This document shows, one piece after another, positions 1 to 8,435 of a stretch of 64,000 nucleotides of DNA (position 1 is its first letter; every line of letters begins with the position of its first letter). The translations under genes and the position numbers were made by a program. Origin of the DNA: a virus; the IMG/VR virus record IMGVR_UViG_3300028844_004552, positions 1 through 64,000 of that record. One strand, 5' to 3'. The notes under the pieces were generated by a model, which made no database searches, had not been told where the DNA came from, and was given only the letters and a program-made list of their open reading frames with translations.

Positions 1-2
1 AC

Positions 3-785
3 CAAAAAGGAACAGACGAGCACTGGCATTGGGAATACCATGGAACAGCTGCTAAGTGTCTTGTAACCGAACACCCAAGAGTTTGGGGTTATGAAGTTGA
101 CCCATCAAAGCAACAAGATAGTAGTGTTACAAATCCTAAAGATAGAGATGGTGTAAGGGCGAAATATGCAGATTGTACATATAGAAAAGTAAAAACCAAA
201 GTTGAGGGTTCTGAAACTGCTGGTAATTATACAAAATCAACCGAGGGTGATTCAATAATTACTATTCCAGAAAATAAAGACTTATCACCTTATGATATTA
301 TAATTGTCTATGGTGGTCTTGATAGAGGACCAGACTGGATGCTTACTGAGATTGAAAAATCATCTGTAAAATTACTTAATGAAAATATATTCCTTATTGT
401 GCCATACACAACTGATTGGACTAAGACTGAGGTTTTAATTAATAAGATAAAAAATAATAATAAGTTAAATAATTTTTCAATTGTTGGTTTCTCAGCTGGT
501 GGTAAAATTGCACAACAAAATATTGATAAAAAATCTTGGAACTTCATTGGACTAATCGACCCACTTACAAATAGTAATCTTATTAGTAATACTGATGTTA
601 ATTCAAAAACCTATATGTTATATAACCAAAATCATTGGTCTTGTTGTGCTAACATTCCGAAGGACCAACCAGCCTTGTCAGCTAAAATAAACAAAAAACA
701 GAATGGAAATTCTGAATTTTTAAATATAAAACATGACGATATGGTTGGCACATTCTTTAAGAAATTCAAAGACCAAATAAGCTAA
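3..785 (+). CDS. M15-like peptidase fused to alpha/beta hydrolase-like domain (5' partial)
   Basis: The frame is open from the left edge, so the start lies outside the window. The first visible residues contain an E-x-W-H-W motif (EHWHW), as in zinc D,D-carboxypeptidases and L,D-endopeptidases of the VanY/M15 type. The C-terminal half has a nucleophile elbow GFSAG, a later LIDP aspartate and a histidine near the end (KHDD), the order expected of an alpha/beta hydrolase triad. The inferred role is cell-envelope degradation or modification, either as a lysin or as a virion enzyme. The first M15 motif (SxHxxGxAxD) would lie upstream and cannot be checked. The fusion is read directly; each domain assignment is inference from short motifs. 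Confidence 0.55.
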   Translation, partial: QKGTDEHWHWEYHGTAAKCLVTEHPRVWGYEVDPSKQQDSSVTNPKDRDGVRAKYADCTYRKVKTKVEGSETAGNYTKSTEGDSIITIPENKDLSPYDIIIVYGGLDRGPDWMLTEIEKSSVKLLNENIFLIVPYTTDWTKTEVLINKIKNNNKLNNFSIVGFSAGGKIAQQNIDKKSWNFIGLIDPLTNSNLISNTDVNSKTYMLYNQNHWSCCANIPKDQPALSAKINKKQNGNSEFLNIKHDDMVGTFFKKFKDQIS

Positions 786-787
786 AC

Positions 788-818
788 TTGTATGGTTAAT
801 TTATTTTTCGTATCTTTG
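788..818 (+). promoter_or_regulatory. Host-type promoter, leaderless
   Basis: TTGTAT at 788-793, a 17-base spacer, then TATCTTTG at 811-818. This matches the Bacteroidota -33 TTG / -7 TAnnTTTG pattern. The ATG at 824 is only 5 bases past the -7 box, so transcription should begin at or next to the start codon. Confidence 0.65.
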
Positions 819-823
819 CAATA

Positions 824-1423
824 ATGATTGCGAATATAGTCACGAGTAATAAACTAGAGGTAGATGATATTGATGATATAAATGTTGTCGAATCGTTGGA
901 TGATATTATCCAAGACCTACCAACACTTGTTACATCATATAAATGGGTAACCGATAACTATGACGACTATGACATCTATGACAAGCAATTAGGTGATAGT
1001 CTTTATTGGACATTCGCTAAAACTGAGCGTAGAGACATCTTCAACAATGATGTAGAGGAATTTATCACTCTTGCTAATCGTGAGCTTATATCGAAGATAA
1101 AGTATGTCTTTGTGGACCCTATACAACTACAGAGAGACACCATAAAGAAAATAATCACCAAGATATATGAATTAAAGGATAAGATAACCTTTAAGAATGG
1201 GGATATGCTTTACATATATGGTGAAAATTTAATATTTGGTATAGACCTTAATCTACTTAAATACATAGGAATCAACCCTATAAAGGTTGAAAAGAAAATA
1301 AAAAGTATTTCGAAGGTTTTTTTGGATGATAAAGAAATATTTATTGAGTATAAAAGCAATATGGAACGACTGGGTGACTCAGTGAAGTACATACCTTACT
1401 TGTACTCGATAAAACATGAATAA
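824..1423 (+). CDS. Hypothetical protein, 199 aa
   Basis: I do not recognise this protein. It is acidic near the N-terminus (many Asp between residues 12 and 55) and has a Lys/Ile-rich C-terminal half, with no membrane segment or nucleotide-binding motif. It starts immediately after a host-type promoter and overlaps the next gene by 8 bases, so the two are probably co-transcribed and translationally coupled. Expression from a host-type promoter suggests an early role. Confidence 0.7.
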   Translation: MIANIVTSNKLEVDDIDDINVVESLDDIIQDLPTLVTSYKWVTDNYDDYDIYDKQLGDSLYWTFAKTERRDIFNNDVEEFITLANRELISKIKYVFVDPIQLQRDTIKKIITKIYELKDKITFKNGDMLYIYGENLIFGIDLNLLKYIGINPIKVEKKIKSISKVFLDDKEIFIEYKSNMERLGDSVKYIPYLYSIKHE

Positions 1424-1817
1424 AAAAATATTATTAGCGTCATTTATCTTTCCAGAAAGATTAGAATGGTTTTTAAGTTACTTGGAAAATAAATTTTCCA
1501 TCCCTAGAGAGACCGTATTTGTCTACAAAAACCACGATGACGAATCTAAATTAGTTGTTACCTTTAAGTTTGTACTTAAAGATGGTAAACGAGTTAACTT
1601 CAAATCACTATTTCCTAGCGCAATTCTTATACACAAGAAGGGTAATGCTATCTATACAATAAATGCATTAAATAAACTTATAGAAAGTTTACAAGGAGAT
1701 AACATTGGGAACATTGATTACAAATCAATTATAATAGATTGGGAACAATATCAAAATAAGTTGATATTAACTAATAATGGTGAGTTGGTTATATTTGACA
1801 TAGAGAAGGTTTTTTAG
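1416..1817 (+). CDS. Hypothetical protein, 133 aa
   Basis: I do not recognise this protein. It is a mixed, basic, probably globular sequence with no membrane segment or clear motif. The ATG lies inside the end of the preceding gene (overlap 8 bases), pointing to translational coupling. A late-type TATTTATA motif follows it, so the transcription unit may end or be boosted here. Confidence 0.65.
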   Translation: MNKKILLASFIFPERLEWFLSYLENKFSIPRETVFVYKNHDDESKLVVTFKFVLKDGKRVNFKSLFPSAILIHKKGNAIYTINALNKLIESLQGDNIGNIDYKSIIIDWEQYQNKLILTNNGELVIFDIEKVF

Positions 1818-1828
1818 TGGTTTCTTGG

Positions 1829-1836
1829 TATTTATA
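1829..1836 (+). promoter_or_regulatory. Late-type promoter motif TATTTATA
   Basis: TATTTATA lies 35 bases before the ATG at 1872. The same octamer, or TATTTATT, recurs before many virion and lysis genes in this window. Confidence 0.4.
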
Positions 1837-1871
1837 TAATAAAGAATAACACTATATTAAAATATATAATT

Positions 1872-2060
1872 ATGTCAGATAACAAAAACGGAAAAGATTT
1901 ATCAAGCGGATTAGACGATTTTTTAAGTCAAAACCCACAAAACGAACAATCACAAGAAGAATGTACAACTGAGGAATGTCTTATCAAAACAGATAAAAGC
2001 ATTGTTGAGAGAGTTAATAAGAAAATCATCACTGATGATGGTAGACAATTATTAATGTAA
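1872..2060 (+). CDS. Small hypothetical protein, 62 aa
   Basis: A short hydrophilic protein rich in Asn, Gln, Glu and Ser, with two close cysteines (ECTTEEC) and no recognisable domain. It lies 4 bases before the acidic gene at 2065 and behind a TATTTATA motif, so it probably belongs with the virion-type genes. Function unknown. Confidence 0.55.
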   Translation: MSDNKNGKDLSSGLDDFLSQNPQNEQSQEECTTEECLIKTDKSIVERVNKKIITDDGRQLLM

Positions 2061-2064
2061 TATA

Positions 2065-2817
2065 ATGAAGAACAAGAAAATAATATTAAGTGAAGAGTTG
2101 AAGCGATTCAATGCAATCAATGAGTATTCATTCTATGTACCAGAAGGTGATGAACCAGAAGGTGATATCGAAAATTTACTATTAAGTGAAGAAGACCCAG
2201 AAGGTGAAGAAGAACCAGAAGTTGTATCTCCAGAACCAGCTGGTGAAGAAGGTGCAGAAGGTATCGATGACCTTGAAGGTGAAATTGATGCAGAGATGGG
2301 TGGTGAAGAGTTTGCTGATGAACCAGACATGGGTGGTGAAGACCCAGCAATGGATGCTGATATGGACTTATCTGTTGATGAACCAGAAGATGAGGTTGAA
2401 TTAGACGTAACTGAATTAGTTAACAGTACTGATGCAGCTAAACAAGCGGCAGACAATGCAAACAACAAGATAGACCAACTATTAGGAAGTGTATCTAAAC
2501 TAGAAAACCAATTATCATCATTCCAAGGAATAGGAGATAAAATTGATAGCCTTGAAAATGAGCTAGAGAAAAGAGCTCCAACACCAGAAGAGAAAATTGA
2601 AATGAGGTCTTTTGATTCATATCCATATAATCTTAAACTTACAGATTTTTGGGCTGACCAAAAAGGACAATATGATGTTTTAGATACAGATGGTGAAGGA
2701 GAAGGAACACCTAAAGAATATGTACTAACAAAGGATGATGTTGATTCTGATTATTCAGAGTTACAAGTCAAAAATACTCTTGACACTTCAAACCCTTACG
2801 AGGAAGAAGACATCTAA
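2065..2817 (+). CDS. Acidic Glu/Pro/Gly-rich protein, possible prohead core or structural
   Basis: 250 aa. After a short basic start (KNKKIILSEELKRF), residues of about 25-115 are a low-complexity acidic tract of repeated PEGDEPEG- and GGEE-like units. A short coiled-coil-like stretch (about 115-165) and a globular tail follow. Strong negative charge is common in phage head scaffold or core proteins, and related starts (LSEE..RF) recur in other structural-type proteins, but this is only compositional evidence. A strong terminator follows. Long open frames on the other strand here are artefacts of the repeat. Confidence 0.6.
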   Translation: MKNKKIILSEELKRFNAINEYSFYVPEGDEPEGDIENLLLSEEDPEGEEEPEVVSPEPAGEEGAEGIDDLEGEIDAEMGGEEFADEPDMGGEDPAMDADMDLSVDEPEDEVELDVTELVNSTDAAKQAADNANNKIDQLLGSVSKLENQLSSFQGIGDKIDSLENELEKRAPTPEEKIEMRSFDSYPYNLKLTDFWADQKGQYDVLDTDGEGEGTPKEYVLTKDDVDSDYSELQVKNTLDTSNPYEEEDI

Positions 2818-2838
2818 TCAAAAGATAATTAAAATACT

Positions 2839-2866
2839 AAAAGCCCTATTAATAGGGCTTTTTTTA
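2839..2866 (+). terminator. Rho-independent terminator
   Basis: The stem AAAGCCCTATT pairs perfectly with AATAGGGCTTT and is followed by a T run. It closes the unit ending with the acidic gene. Confidence 0.85.
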
Positions 2867-2894
2867 TGTCTTAATATTTTAATTTTAAAAAACA

Positions 2895-2925
2895 TTGCAT
2901 GGTGTTAAAAAGTGTAGTATATTTG
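2895..2925 (+). promoter_or_regulatory. Host-type promoter upstream of gp32 (distal)
   Basis: TTGCAT at 2895-2900, a 17-base spacer and TATATTTG at 2918-2925. It is the first of two tandem promoters before the single-strand binding protein gene. Confidence 0.7.
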
Positions 2926-2947
2926 TAGAAATATCTGGATAAATTAC

Positions 2948-2977
2948 TTGACTTTTTTATAAAAAATAGTATATTTG
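2948..2977 (+). promoter_or_regulatory. Host-type promoter upstream of gp32 (proximal)
   Basis: TTGACT at 2948-2953, a 16-base spacer and TATATTTG at 2970-2977. It leaves a leader of about 55 bases before the ATG at 3035. Tandem promoters fit the high dosage expected for gp32. Confidence 0.75.
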
Positions 2978-3034
2978 GGTAACGAAAAAGTAAATAAATA
3001 AATAACAAATAAATAATCAAAACAAACAACAATT

Positions 3035-4000
3035 ATGAGTAGTAGATTAGATGCGATGATGAACCAATACAAAACGAACAGCACATCATCAAAAAGTAAA
3101 GGGTCAAAGAAATTTGACAAAAACAATTATTTTGCAACATTCTTAGAGGATGGTGTATTATCAGCACAAAGACATGTGAGAATTGTAGAACCTAAGGGTG
3201 AAACAGAATCTCCATTTGTGGAAATTATGGGACATAAATCACAAGTTGAAGGACAATGGAAAACATTCATTTGCCCTAAACATGAGAAAGGTGAAAAATG
3301 TCCATTCTGTGAAGCAAGAGAATTACTTCTTGCAACAGGTGATGAAGCTGATAGAAAAGAAGCTATCCAATTTTCTGCAAAGAAAATGTATGTAGTTAAA
3401 TTAATCGATAGAGATAACCCAGACCATGGTGTTAAATTCTGGAGAATTAATCACCACTACAAGCAACAAGGTGTGATGGATAAAATCAATGCTGGAAACA
3501 CGACTTTACCAGCTGGTGAAGACCCAATTTCTACAGCAAATGGTAGAGATATCATTATTACAATTACTGGTGACGGTAAGAAGTCTGCGGTAACGGGAGT
3601 TAACTACGCAATGGCTCAGACACCACTAAGTGAAGATACTGAACAATCAAACGCTTGGTTAGCAAGTGCACATGAGAAGTCATGGGAAGATGTTTATTCA
3701 GTTAAACCTTATGAATTCTTAGAAATCATTGTTAGAGGTGGAGTACCATACTGGCAAAAGGATGATTCTGAAAAAGGTGGAGGGTATGTTGATAAAGCGT
3801 CTCTTACTGAAACTTCTAATACAGAAGAACCTAAGGAAGAATTAGATAGTGAATTATCTATGGGAGTTGCTAATGCTAATGCTGATGCTAACCCACCAAG
3901 AACCTTAACACCAGAAAGTGCGATACCAGAAAATACTGGCGCAGCAGCAACTACTGATGCGGCAACTGATGATGCTGAGGATGACGATTTACCATTCTAA
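3035..4000 (+). CDS. 32: gp32-like single-stranded DNA-binding protein
   Basis: 321 aa, close to T4 gp32 (301). A zinc-binding cluster is visible at C80, H83, C89 and C92 (CPKH...CPFC), in the position of the gp32 core zinc site. The protein coats single-stranded DNA and organises recombination and replication proteins. After about residue 255 it becomes a disordered acidic and Ala-rich tail ending in DDDLPF, which resembles the partner-binding tip of bacterial SSB rather than the T4 gp32 tail. It is followed by uvsX, a nuclease and the gp41-type helicase, so the replication core is clustered. Two tandem host-type promoters precede it. Confidence 0.9.
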   Translation: MSSRLDAMMNQYKTNSTSSKSKGSKKFDKNNYFATFLEDGVLSAQRHVRIVEPKGETESPFVEIMGHKSQVEGQWKTFICPKHEKGEKCPFCEARELLLATGDEADRKEAIQFSAKKMYVVKLIDRDNPDHGVKFWRINHHYKQQGVMDKINAGNTTLPAGEDPISTANGRDIIITITGDGKKSAVTGVNYAMAQTPLSEDTEQSNAWLASAHEKSWEDVYSVKPYEFLEIIVRGGVPYWQKDDSEKGGGYVDKASLTETSNTEEPKEELDSELSMGVANANADANPPRTLTPESAIPENTGAAATTDAATDDAEDDDLPF

Positions 4001-4016
4001 ATCAAATATTTGAAAT

Positions 4017-4047
4017 AAGGGGTTGCAATTAAGTAACCCCTTTTTTC
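4017..4047 (+). terminator. Rho-independent terminator after gp32
   Basis: AAGGGGTT pairs with AACCCCTT around a 10-base loop, followed by TTTTTT. It probably attenuates read-through so that gp32 is made in excess over UvsX. Confidence 0.8.
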
Positions 4048-4080
4048 TATACCTAAAAGAGAGAAAAATTTTATTAACAT

Positions 4081-5178
4081 ATGGCTAAAAAGGCACCAAA
4101 AAAACCAGTCTCAAAGCAGAATTTCAATTTGAGTAAATTTAAAAAAAATAACGGTTATGATATTACCGTAAAAGATAAAGAACTAACATGGATACCATTA
4201 TCGGATTCATTTCATGAAGCACTAAAGATACCAGGACTTGCGAGAGGATACTTTACCTCATTCAGAGGATACTCCAACACAGGTAAATCAACAGCTATTT
4301 ATGAAGCCGTTGCTGGAGCACAAAAAATTGGAGACCTTCCAGTAATTATAGAAACTGAGGGTAACTGGTCATGGGAACATGCTAGAAATATTGGAGTACA
4401 ATTCGAAGAAGTTATCGATGAGGAAACAGGGGAAATTATTGATTATGATGGTGATTTCATCTTCATGAGTGGTGATGACCTTCTTAATGAATATCAATAC
4501 ATAAATTATAAGGATGGTAAGACAGCATCTAAGCCACTTAGAAACGAACCAATAATTGAGGACGTTGCAAGGCTTATGACTGACTTATTAGACGCACAAG
4601 CTGATGGTGAGTTACCGAGAGATATATGTTTCCTTTGGGATTCTGTAGGTTCAATGAATGGTTTCCAATCAGTAATGTCTAAATCAAATAATAACCAATG
4701 GAATGCTGGTTCAATGGAAAGTGCATTTAAATCATTGGTAAACCATAGAATACCTTCATCTAGAAGAATCGGTAAGGAATACATCAACACATTTGCTGTT
4801 GTTCAAAAGATTTGGTTAGATAATGAGAATACAGTTATCAAGCACAAGGGTGGGGAAGCATTTTTCTATTCACCAAGAGTTATTGTTCACTTCGGGGGTA
4901 TCAAGACACATTCAACAGTTAAATTACATGCTACCTCTGGTGGTGAGACATATCAATTCGGTGTAACAACTAAAGTTAGATGTGAGAAGAACCAAGTTAA
5001 TGGTGTTGAAGAACGAGGGGTATTATCTAGTACACCACACGGTTATTGGAATCCAGACAAGTTAGAAGAGTATAAGAAAGAACATAAGGGTTACATCCTT
5101 GGTCGTCTTAACTCTGAATATGATGACTTTACAATTGTACAAGAAGAGGTAACAGAAAAAGTAGATACAAAAGCTTAA
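4081..5178 (+). CDS. uvsX: UvsX/RecA-like recombinase
   Basis: 365 aa, near T4 UvsX (391). It forms filaments on single-stranded DNA and drives strand invasion for recombination-dependent replication. The Walker A motif GYSNTGKST is at about residues 63-71, a Walker B-type strand (FLWDS) lies near 183-187, and IIETEGNWSW between them fits the RecA core. The N-terminal 30 residues are basic and rich in Lys. It sits between gp32 and the RNase H-type nuclease, as expected for a T4-like replication cluster. It has no promoter of its own apart from read-through of the weak spacer after the gp32 terminator. Confidence 0.9.
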   Translation: MAKKAPKKPVSKQNFNLSKFKKNNGYDITVKDKELTWIPLSDSFHEALKIPGLARGYFTSFRGYSNTGKSTAIYEAVAGAQKIGDLPVIIETEGNWSWEHARNIGVQFEEVIDEETGEIIDYDGDFIFMSGDDLLNEYQYINYKDGKTASKPLRNEPIIEDVARLMTDLLDAQADGELPRDICFLWDSVGSMNGFQSVMSKSNNNQWNAGSMESAFKSLVNHRIPSSRRIGKEYINTFAVVQKIWLDNENTVIKHKGGEAFFYSPRVIVHFGGIKTHSTVKLHATSGGETYQFGVTTKVRCEKNQVNGVEERGVLSSTPHGYWNPDKLEEYKKEHKGYILGRLNSEYDDFTIVQEEVTEKVDTKA

Positions 5179-5219
5179 GTTACCAAGTATTAACCATTTA
5201 ATCACACGATGTGAGAAAG

Positions 5220-6302
5220 ATGCCGCCAAGAACTGGCACAAGAGAGAAAAAATTAAATACACTACTAGTCGATGGGAATGCATTGTTTAAGACAGGTTTC
5301 TTCGGGGCTAGTAGTGAATTTAACAAAGATGGTATCCATATAGGTGGTACCTATCAATTCATTACGGTTTTACGTAAATTATTAACAGAAACAATCTATC
5401 ACCAAGTTTATGTCTTTTGGGATGGACTATTTAGTGGTAAATTACGTTATAATATCTATGAGGATTACAAATCTGACCGTGGAAAGGATTTTATTAATGG
5501 AACACACACAGTTGACCAAAGTGAAGCTAATCAGAAACTTAGGATAACCAAATACCTTGACGAATTATTTATTCGACAAATAATGGACGAAATGGTTGAA
5601 AGTGATGATTATATTGCGTATTATTGTAAAACAAAGAAAGAATATGAAACAGTAACCATATGTACCAATGATGGAGATATGGCTCAATTGATTAACAAGG
5701 GTATTCGGATTTATTTCTGTAACCCACAAATTAAAAATTATGTAACAACAGAAAACTTTAATCTCTACTTTAATTATAAGTTAGAAAATGCCGCATTGGT
5801 TAAATCAATGATAGGTGACCCTAGCGATAGTATAAGAGGTATTAAACGTTTAGGAGAACCAACACTCCTAAAACACTTTCCAGAATTATCAAAAAGGAAA
5901 GTAACCCTAGAAGAAATTCTTATAAAAGCAGATAAACTACAAGAGGACCGAAAACAAGTAAAGAAAAAACCACTTGGTGTCTTAAGTAATATTATCGAAG
6001 GTGTAACCACCACGAAACCAGATGAAGATGGTAAATCACATGACCTAGTAATGGGAATGGAATTATACAATCGAAATTGGAAGTTGGTTAACCTAAAAGA
6101 ACCCATGATGACTGAGGAAGGTCTGGAACAACTAGAATTATATCTAGATGCACCACTATCCCCAGAAGGAAGGAGCATAAAGAACGTCTATACATTGATG
6201 AAAGAAGATGGTTTAGATTGGCTAATAGGTGAGCGAAGGTTTGCCGAATACTTAATTCCGTTCAAAAAACTAATGGAACGAGAATTAAAAAATAACAAGT
6301 AA
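5220..6302 (+). CDS. rnh: RNase H-like 5'-3' exonuclease (T4 Rnh type)
   Basis: About 360 aa. It belongs to the FEN/PIN-type 5' nucleases that remove RNA primers from Okazaki fragments. Visible features are the N-terminal LLVDGNALF aspartate motif, FWDG followed by a YK.DR stretch (the flap-nuclease arch region), TICTNDGDM with the acidic metal ligands and a GDPSD helix-hairpin-helix-type motif near residue 200. A GTG at 5211 would add three residues; I chose the ATG at 5220 because GTG starts are otherwise not needed here. It lies between uvsX and the gp41 helicase gene, consistent with lagging-strand maturation. Confidence 0.85.
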   Translation: MPPRTGTREKKLNTLLVDGNALFKTGFFGASSEFNKDGIHIGGTYQFITVLRKLLTETIYHQVYVFWDGLFSGKLRYNIYEDYKSDRGKDFINGTHTVDQSEANQKLRITKYLDELFIRQIMDEMVESDDYIAYYCKTKKEYETVTICTNDGDMAQLINKGIRIYFCNPQIKNYVTTENFNLYFNYKLENAALVKSMIGDPSDSIRGIKRLGEPTLLKHFPELSKRKVTLEEILIKADKLQEDRKQVKKKPLGVLSNIIEGVTTTKPDEDGKSHDLVMGMELYNRNWKLVNLKEPMMTEEGLEQLELYLDAPLSPEGRSIKNVYTLMKEDGLDWLIGERRFAEYLIPFKKLMERELKNNK

Positions 6303-6316
6303 ATAAAAATAAAATT

Positions 6317-6922
6317 ATGAGAGATAGAAGAATAGAACAACATCCGTTTGAATTTGTCTTAAGAATAAATGGTCATATCATTTGTCAGAGGTATTTCAAT
6401 ATTAACAACTTTAATCCAGATGTGTTAGGGTCGATTGATATGAAAGAGTTATTAGACTCTATTGCTGGAGTAAACAACTCTTGGGGTACTATGGGTATAA
6501 TCCCTACCTACTTAAAAGAACGCTCTGCGGAGTACTTACAGTTTTTTGAGGACAATCAACACCTTTCTCACAAGAACAGAGATAATAATGTTGATAACAT
6601 ATGGGCTAAGTATGATAGCTACACATTCGAAATTAGAATCGAAGGTAAGGTTGTAGGTATATCTGAATTTTCTGGAAATATATTCCCACCAAAAATTAGA
6701 TATAAGGTAAACTTAAAACATGCGACAAATATTTGGGGTGATAAAGTTTTAGATTCAAATGGTTCACCAAAAAATTTGGACATAATTCCAAATATTGTAA
6801 AAGAAATTAAAAAAACTTTTTCACGAAAATCGTACGTTAAAGACTATATGGGGTACCCTTTAGATATTATGGCTCAACAAGAGAAAGAATATGCTAATTA
6901 TGAGTCAACTTTAGCTAACTAA
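6317..6922 (+). CDS. Hypothetical protein, 201 aa, in replication cluster
   Basis: I do not recognise this protein. The N-terminus reads HPFEFVLRINGHIICQRYF, and a similar beta-hairpin-like phrase (YTFEIRIEGKVVG) recurs near residue 105, so it may contain an internal duplication of a small beta domain. It lies between the nuclease and the helicase, where T4-like phages can carry a helicase loader, but I see no specific gp59 resemblance. A late-type TATTTATT motif follows it. Confidence 0.65.
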   Translation: MRDRRIEQHPFEFVLRINGHIICQRYFNINNFNPDVLGSIDMKELLDSIAGVNNSWGTMGIIPTYLKERSAEYLQFFEDNQHLSHKNRDNNVDNIWAKYDSYTFEIRIEGKVVGISEFSGNIFPPKIRYKVNLKHATNIWGDKVLDSNGSPKNLDIIPNIVKEIKKTFSRKSYVKDYMGYPLDIMAQQEKEYANYESTLAN

Positions 6923-6926
6923 AATG

Positions 6927-6934
6927 TATTTATT
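6927..6934 (+). promoter_or_regulatory. Late-type promoter motif TATTTATT
   Basis: TATTTATT lies 21 bases before the helicase ATG at 6956. It is a weaker case than the others because the gene downstream is a replication gene. Confidence 0.3.
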
Positions 6935-6955
6935 TTATAGAAAGTTTTAATAATT

Positions 6956-8371
6956 ATGAGTGAAGATAAGAAGAAGGATTTTGGGTATTTAGGTTTAGAT
7001 TTTCAAGTAAGATTAATTGCTAATATTTTAACAGATAGAAAATTTGCAAACAATCTTATGGATATTCTAGATGCTAACTATTTCCAAGATGAATTCATTC
7101 GAAAAATAGCTATCACAATTAAAAGTGCATTCGAAAAACATGAGACCGTTCCAGATATGGGAAGTCTAGAGATGAGACTCATGGATACAGCAAAGGATGA
7201 TATTCAAAGAGATTTCGTACTCAAACAATTAAGAAGAGTTAAAGAAGCGAATTTGAATGATACCCTTTGGGTTCAAGAACGTGCACTTAAATTTTGTAAA
7301 CAACAAGAACTAAAGAGAGCAATCAAAGAAATATCTACTATTAGTGACAATGGTGATATGGATGATTATGATGCATGTGTGGAAATCCTACAAAAGGCAC
7401 TAGATACTGGTGATGCGAAGGATGATGGGATAGACGTATTCCATGACATGGACAGTGTTTTATCTGATGACTTTAGAAAACCTATTCCAACTGGAATTAA
7501 GGGTCTTGATGAATGCATGGATGGTGGCTTATCAAAAGGGGAGTTAGCTGTTATCTTAGCACCGTTTGGTGTCGGTAAGACAACAATGGTCACAAAGATT
7601 GCTAACACCGCTAAAAACAAAGAATACAACGTCCTACAAATCTTTTTTGAAGACAACCCTAAGGTTATTCAAAGAAAACATCTAGCTTGCTGGAGTGGGC
7701 ACAATCTAAACGACCTTAAATATCATAAGGACGAGTTGAAAGAGATTGCACTTGCTAAATCAGAAGAAAGAGGACAAATTAAATTGAAAAAATTCCCAAG
7801 TGCTGGTACTACAATACCACACATCAAGCAATACATAAGAAAACAAATCGCACAAGGATTTAGACCAGATATTGTTCTAGTTGATTATATTGACTGTATT
7901 CAGTCAAGTAAGTCATTTAAAGAAAGCTGGGATGCAGAAGGAAACGTGATGCGAGAGTTTGAAACTATGTTAGCTGAATTAGACATCGCTGGATGGACAG
8001 CAGTACAAGGTAACCGAAGTTCTATTGGTGCTGAGACTGTTGATTCGACGATGATTGGTGGTTCTATTAAGAAGGGTCAAATTGGTCACTTTATTGTTTC
8101 TATTGCTAAAACATTAGAGCAAAAGGATAGTGGTCATGCGAATATGGCAATTCTTAAGTCTAGATTTGGTAAGGACGGGATTGTCTTTACTGATGCAATC
8201 TTTGACAACGGAACCATGAAAATTGAAATCGTTGAAGATAACGGTGGACAGAGTTTCCTTGAGAAAAAAGATGACATGTCAAACAAGGGACAACAACGTG
8301 TTAACAGCATACTAGATGCAGCAAAAGAGCGACAGAAAGCACTTGAGGCAGATGAAGAAGATGTATTATAA
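6956..8371 (+). CDS. 41: gp41-like replicative DNA helicase (DnaB family)
   Basis: 471 aa, similar in size to T4 gp41 (475). An N-terminal all-helical domain (about 1-150) is followed by a RecA-like motor. The Walker A motif GVGKTT is at about 205-210, the Walker B strand is DIVLVDYID, and a downstream Q/R region (AVQGNRSS) fits DnaB motif H4. It unwinds DNA at the fork as a ring and works with the primase encoded at 35066. The C-terminus is acidic (EADEEDVL). A terminator hairpin overlaps the last codons. Confidence 0.9.
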   Translation: MSEDKKKDFGYLGLDFQVRLIANILTDRKFANNLMDILDANYFQDEFIRKIAITIKSAFEKHETVPDMGSLEMRLMDTAKDDIQRDFVLKQLRRVKEANLNDTLWVQERALKFCKQQELKRAIKEISTISDNGDMDDYDACVEILQKALDTGDAKDDGIDVFHDMDSVLSDDFRKPIPTGIKGLDECMDGGLSKGELAVILAPFGVGKTTMVTKIANTAKNKEYNVLQIFFEDNPKVIQRKHLACWSGHNLNDLKYHKDELKEIALAKSEERGQIKLKKFPSAGTTIPHIKQYIRKQIAQGFRPDIVLVDYIDCIQSSKSFKESWDAEGNVMREFETMLAELDIAGWTAVQGNRSSIGAETVDSTMIGGSIKKGQIGHFIVSIAKTLEQKDSGHANMAILKSRFGKDGIVFTDAIFDNGTMKIEIVEDNGGQSFLEKKDDMSNKGQQRVNSILDAAKERQKALEADEEDVL

Positions 8372-8387
8372 CATCTTCTTTTTTTGT
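8355..8387 (+). terminator. Rho-independent terminator overlapping the helicase stop
   Basis: AAGAAGATGT pairs perfectly with ACATCTTCTT around ATTATA, followed by T residues. The left arm encodes the final residues of the helicase. Confidence 0.8.
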
Positions 8388-8435
8388 CACTAGTAACTAT
8401 TAACACACAAATAACAACTAAAAAAAATTAAATTT

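Noticed and set aside
2133-2468. Long minus-strand open frame (111 aa) opposite the acidic gene
   Set aside because: It is a shadow of a low-complexity plus-strand repeat and consists mainly of Ser, Gly and Pro runs.
5211-5219. GTG start for the RNase H-like gene
   Set aside because: Adds only three residues and an ATG in frame follows directly at 5220.
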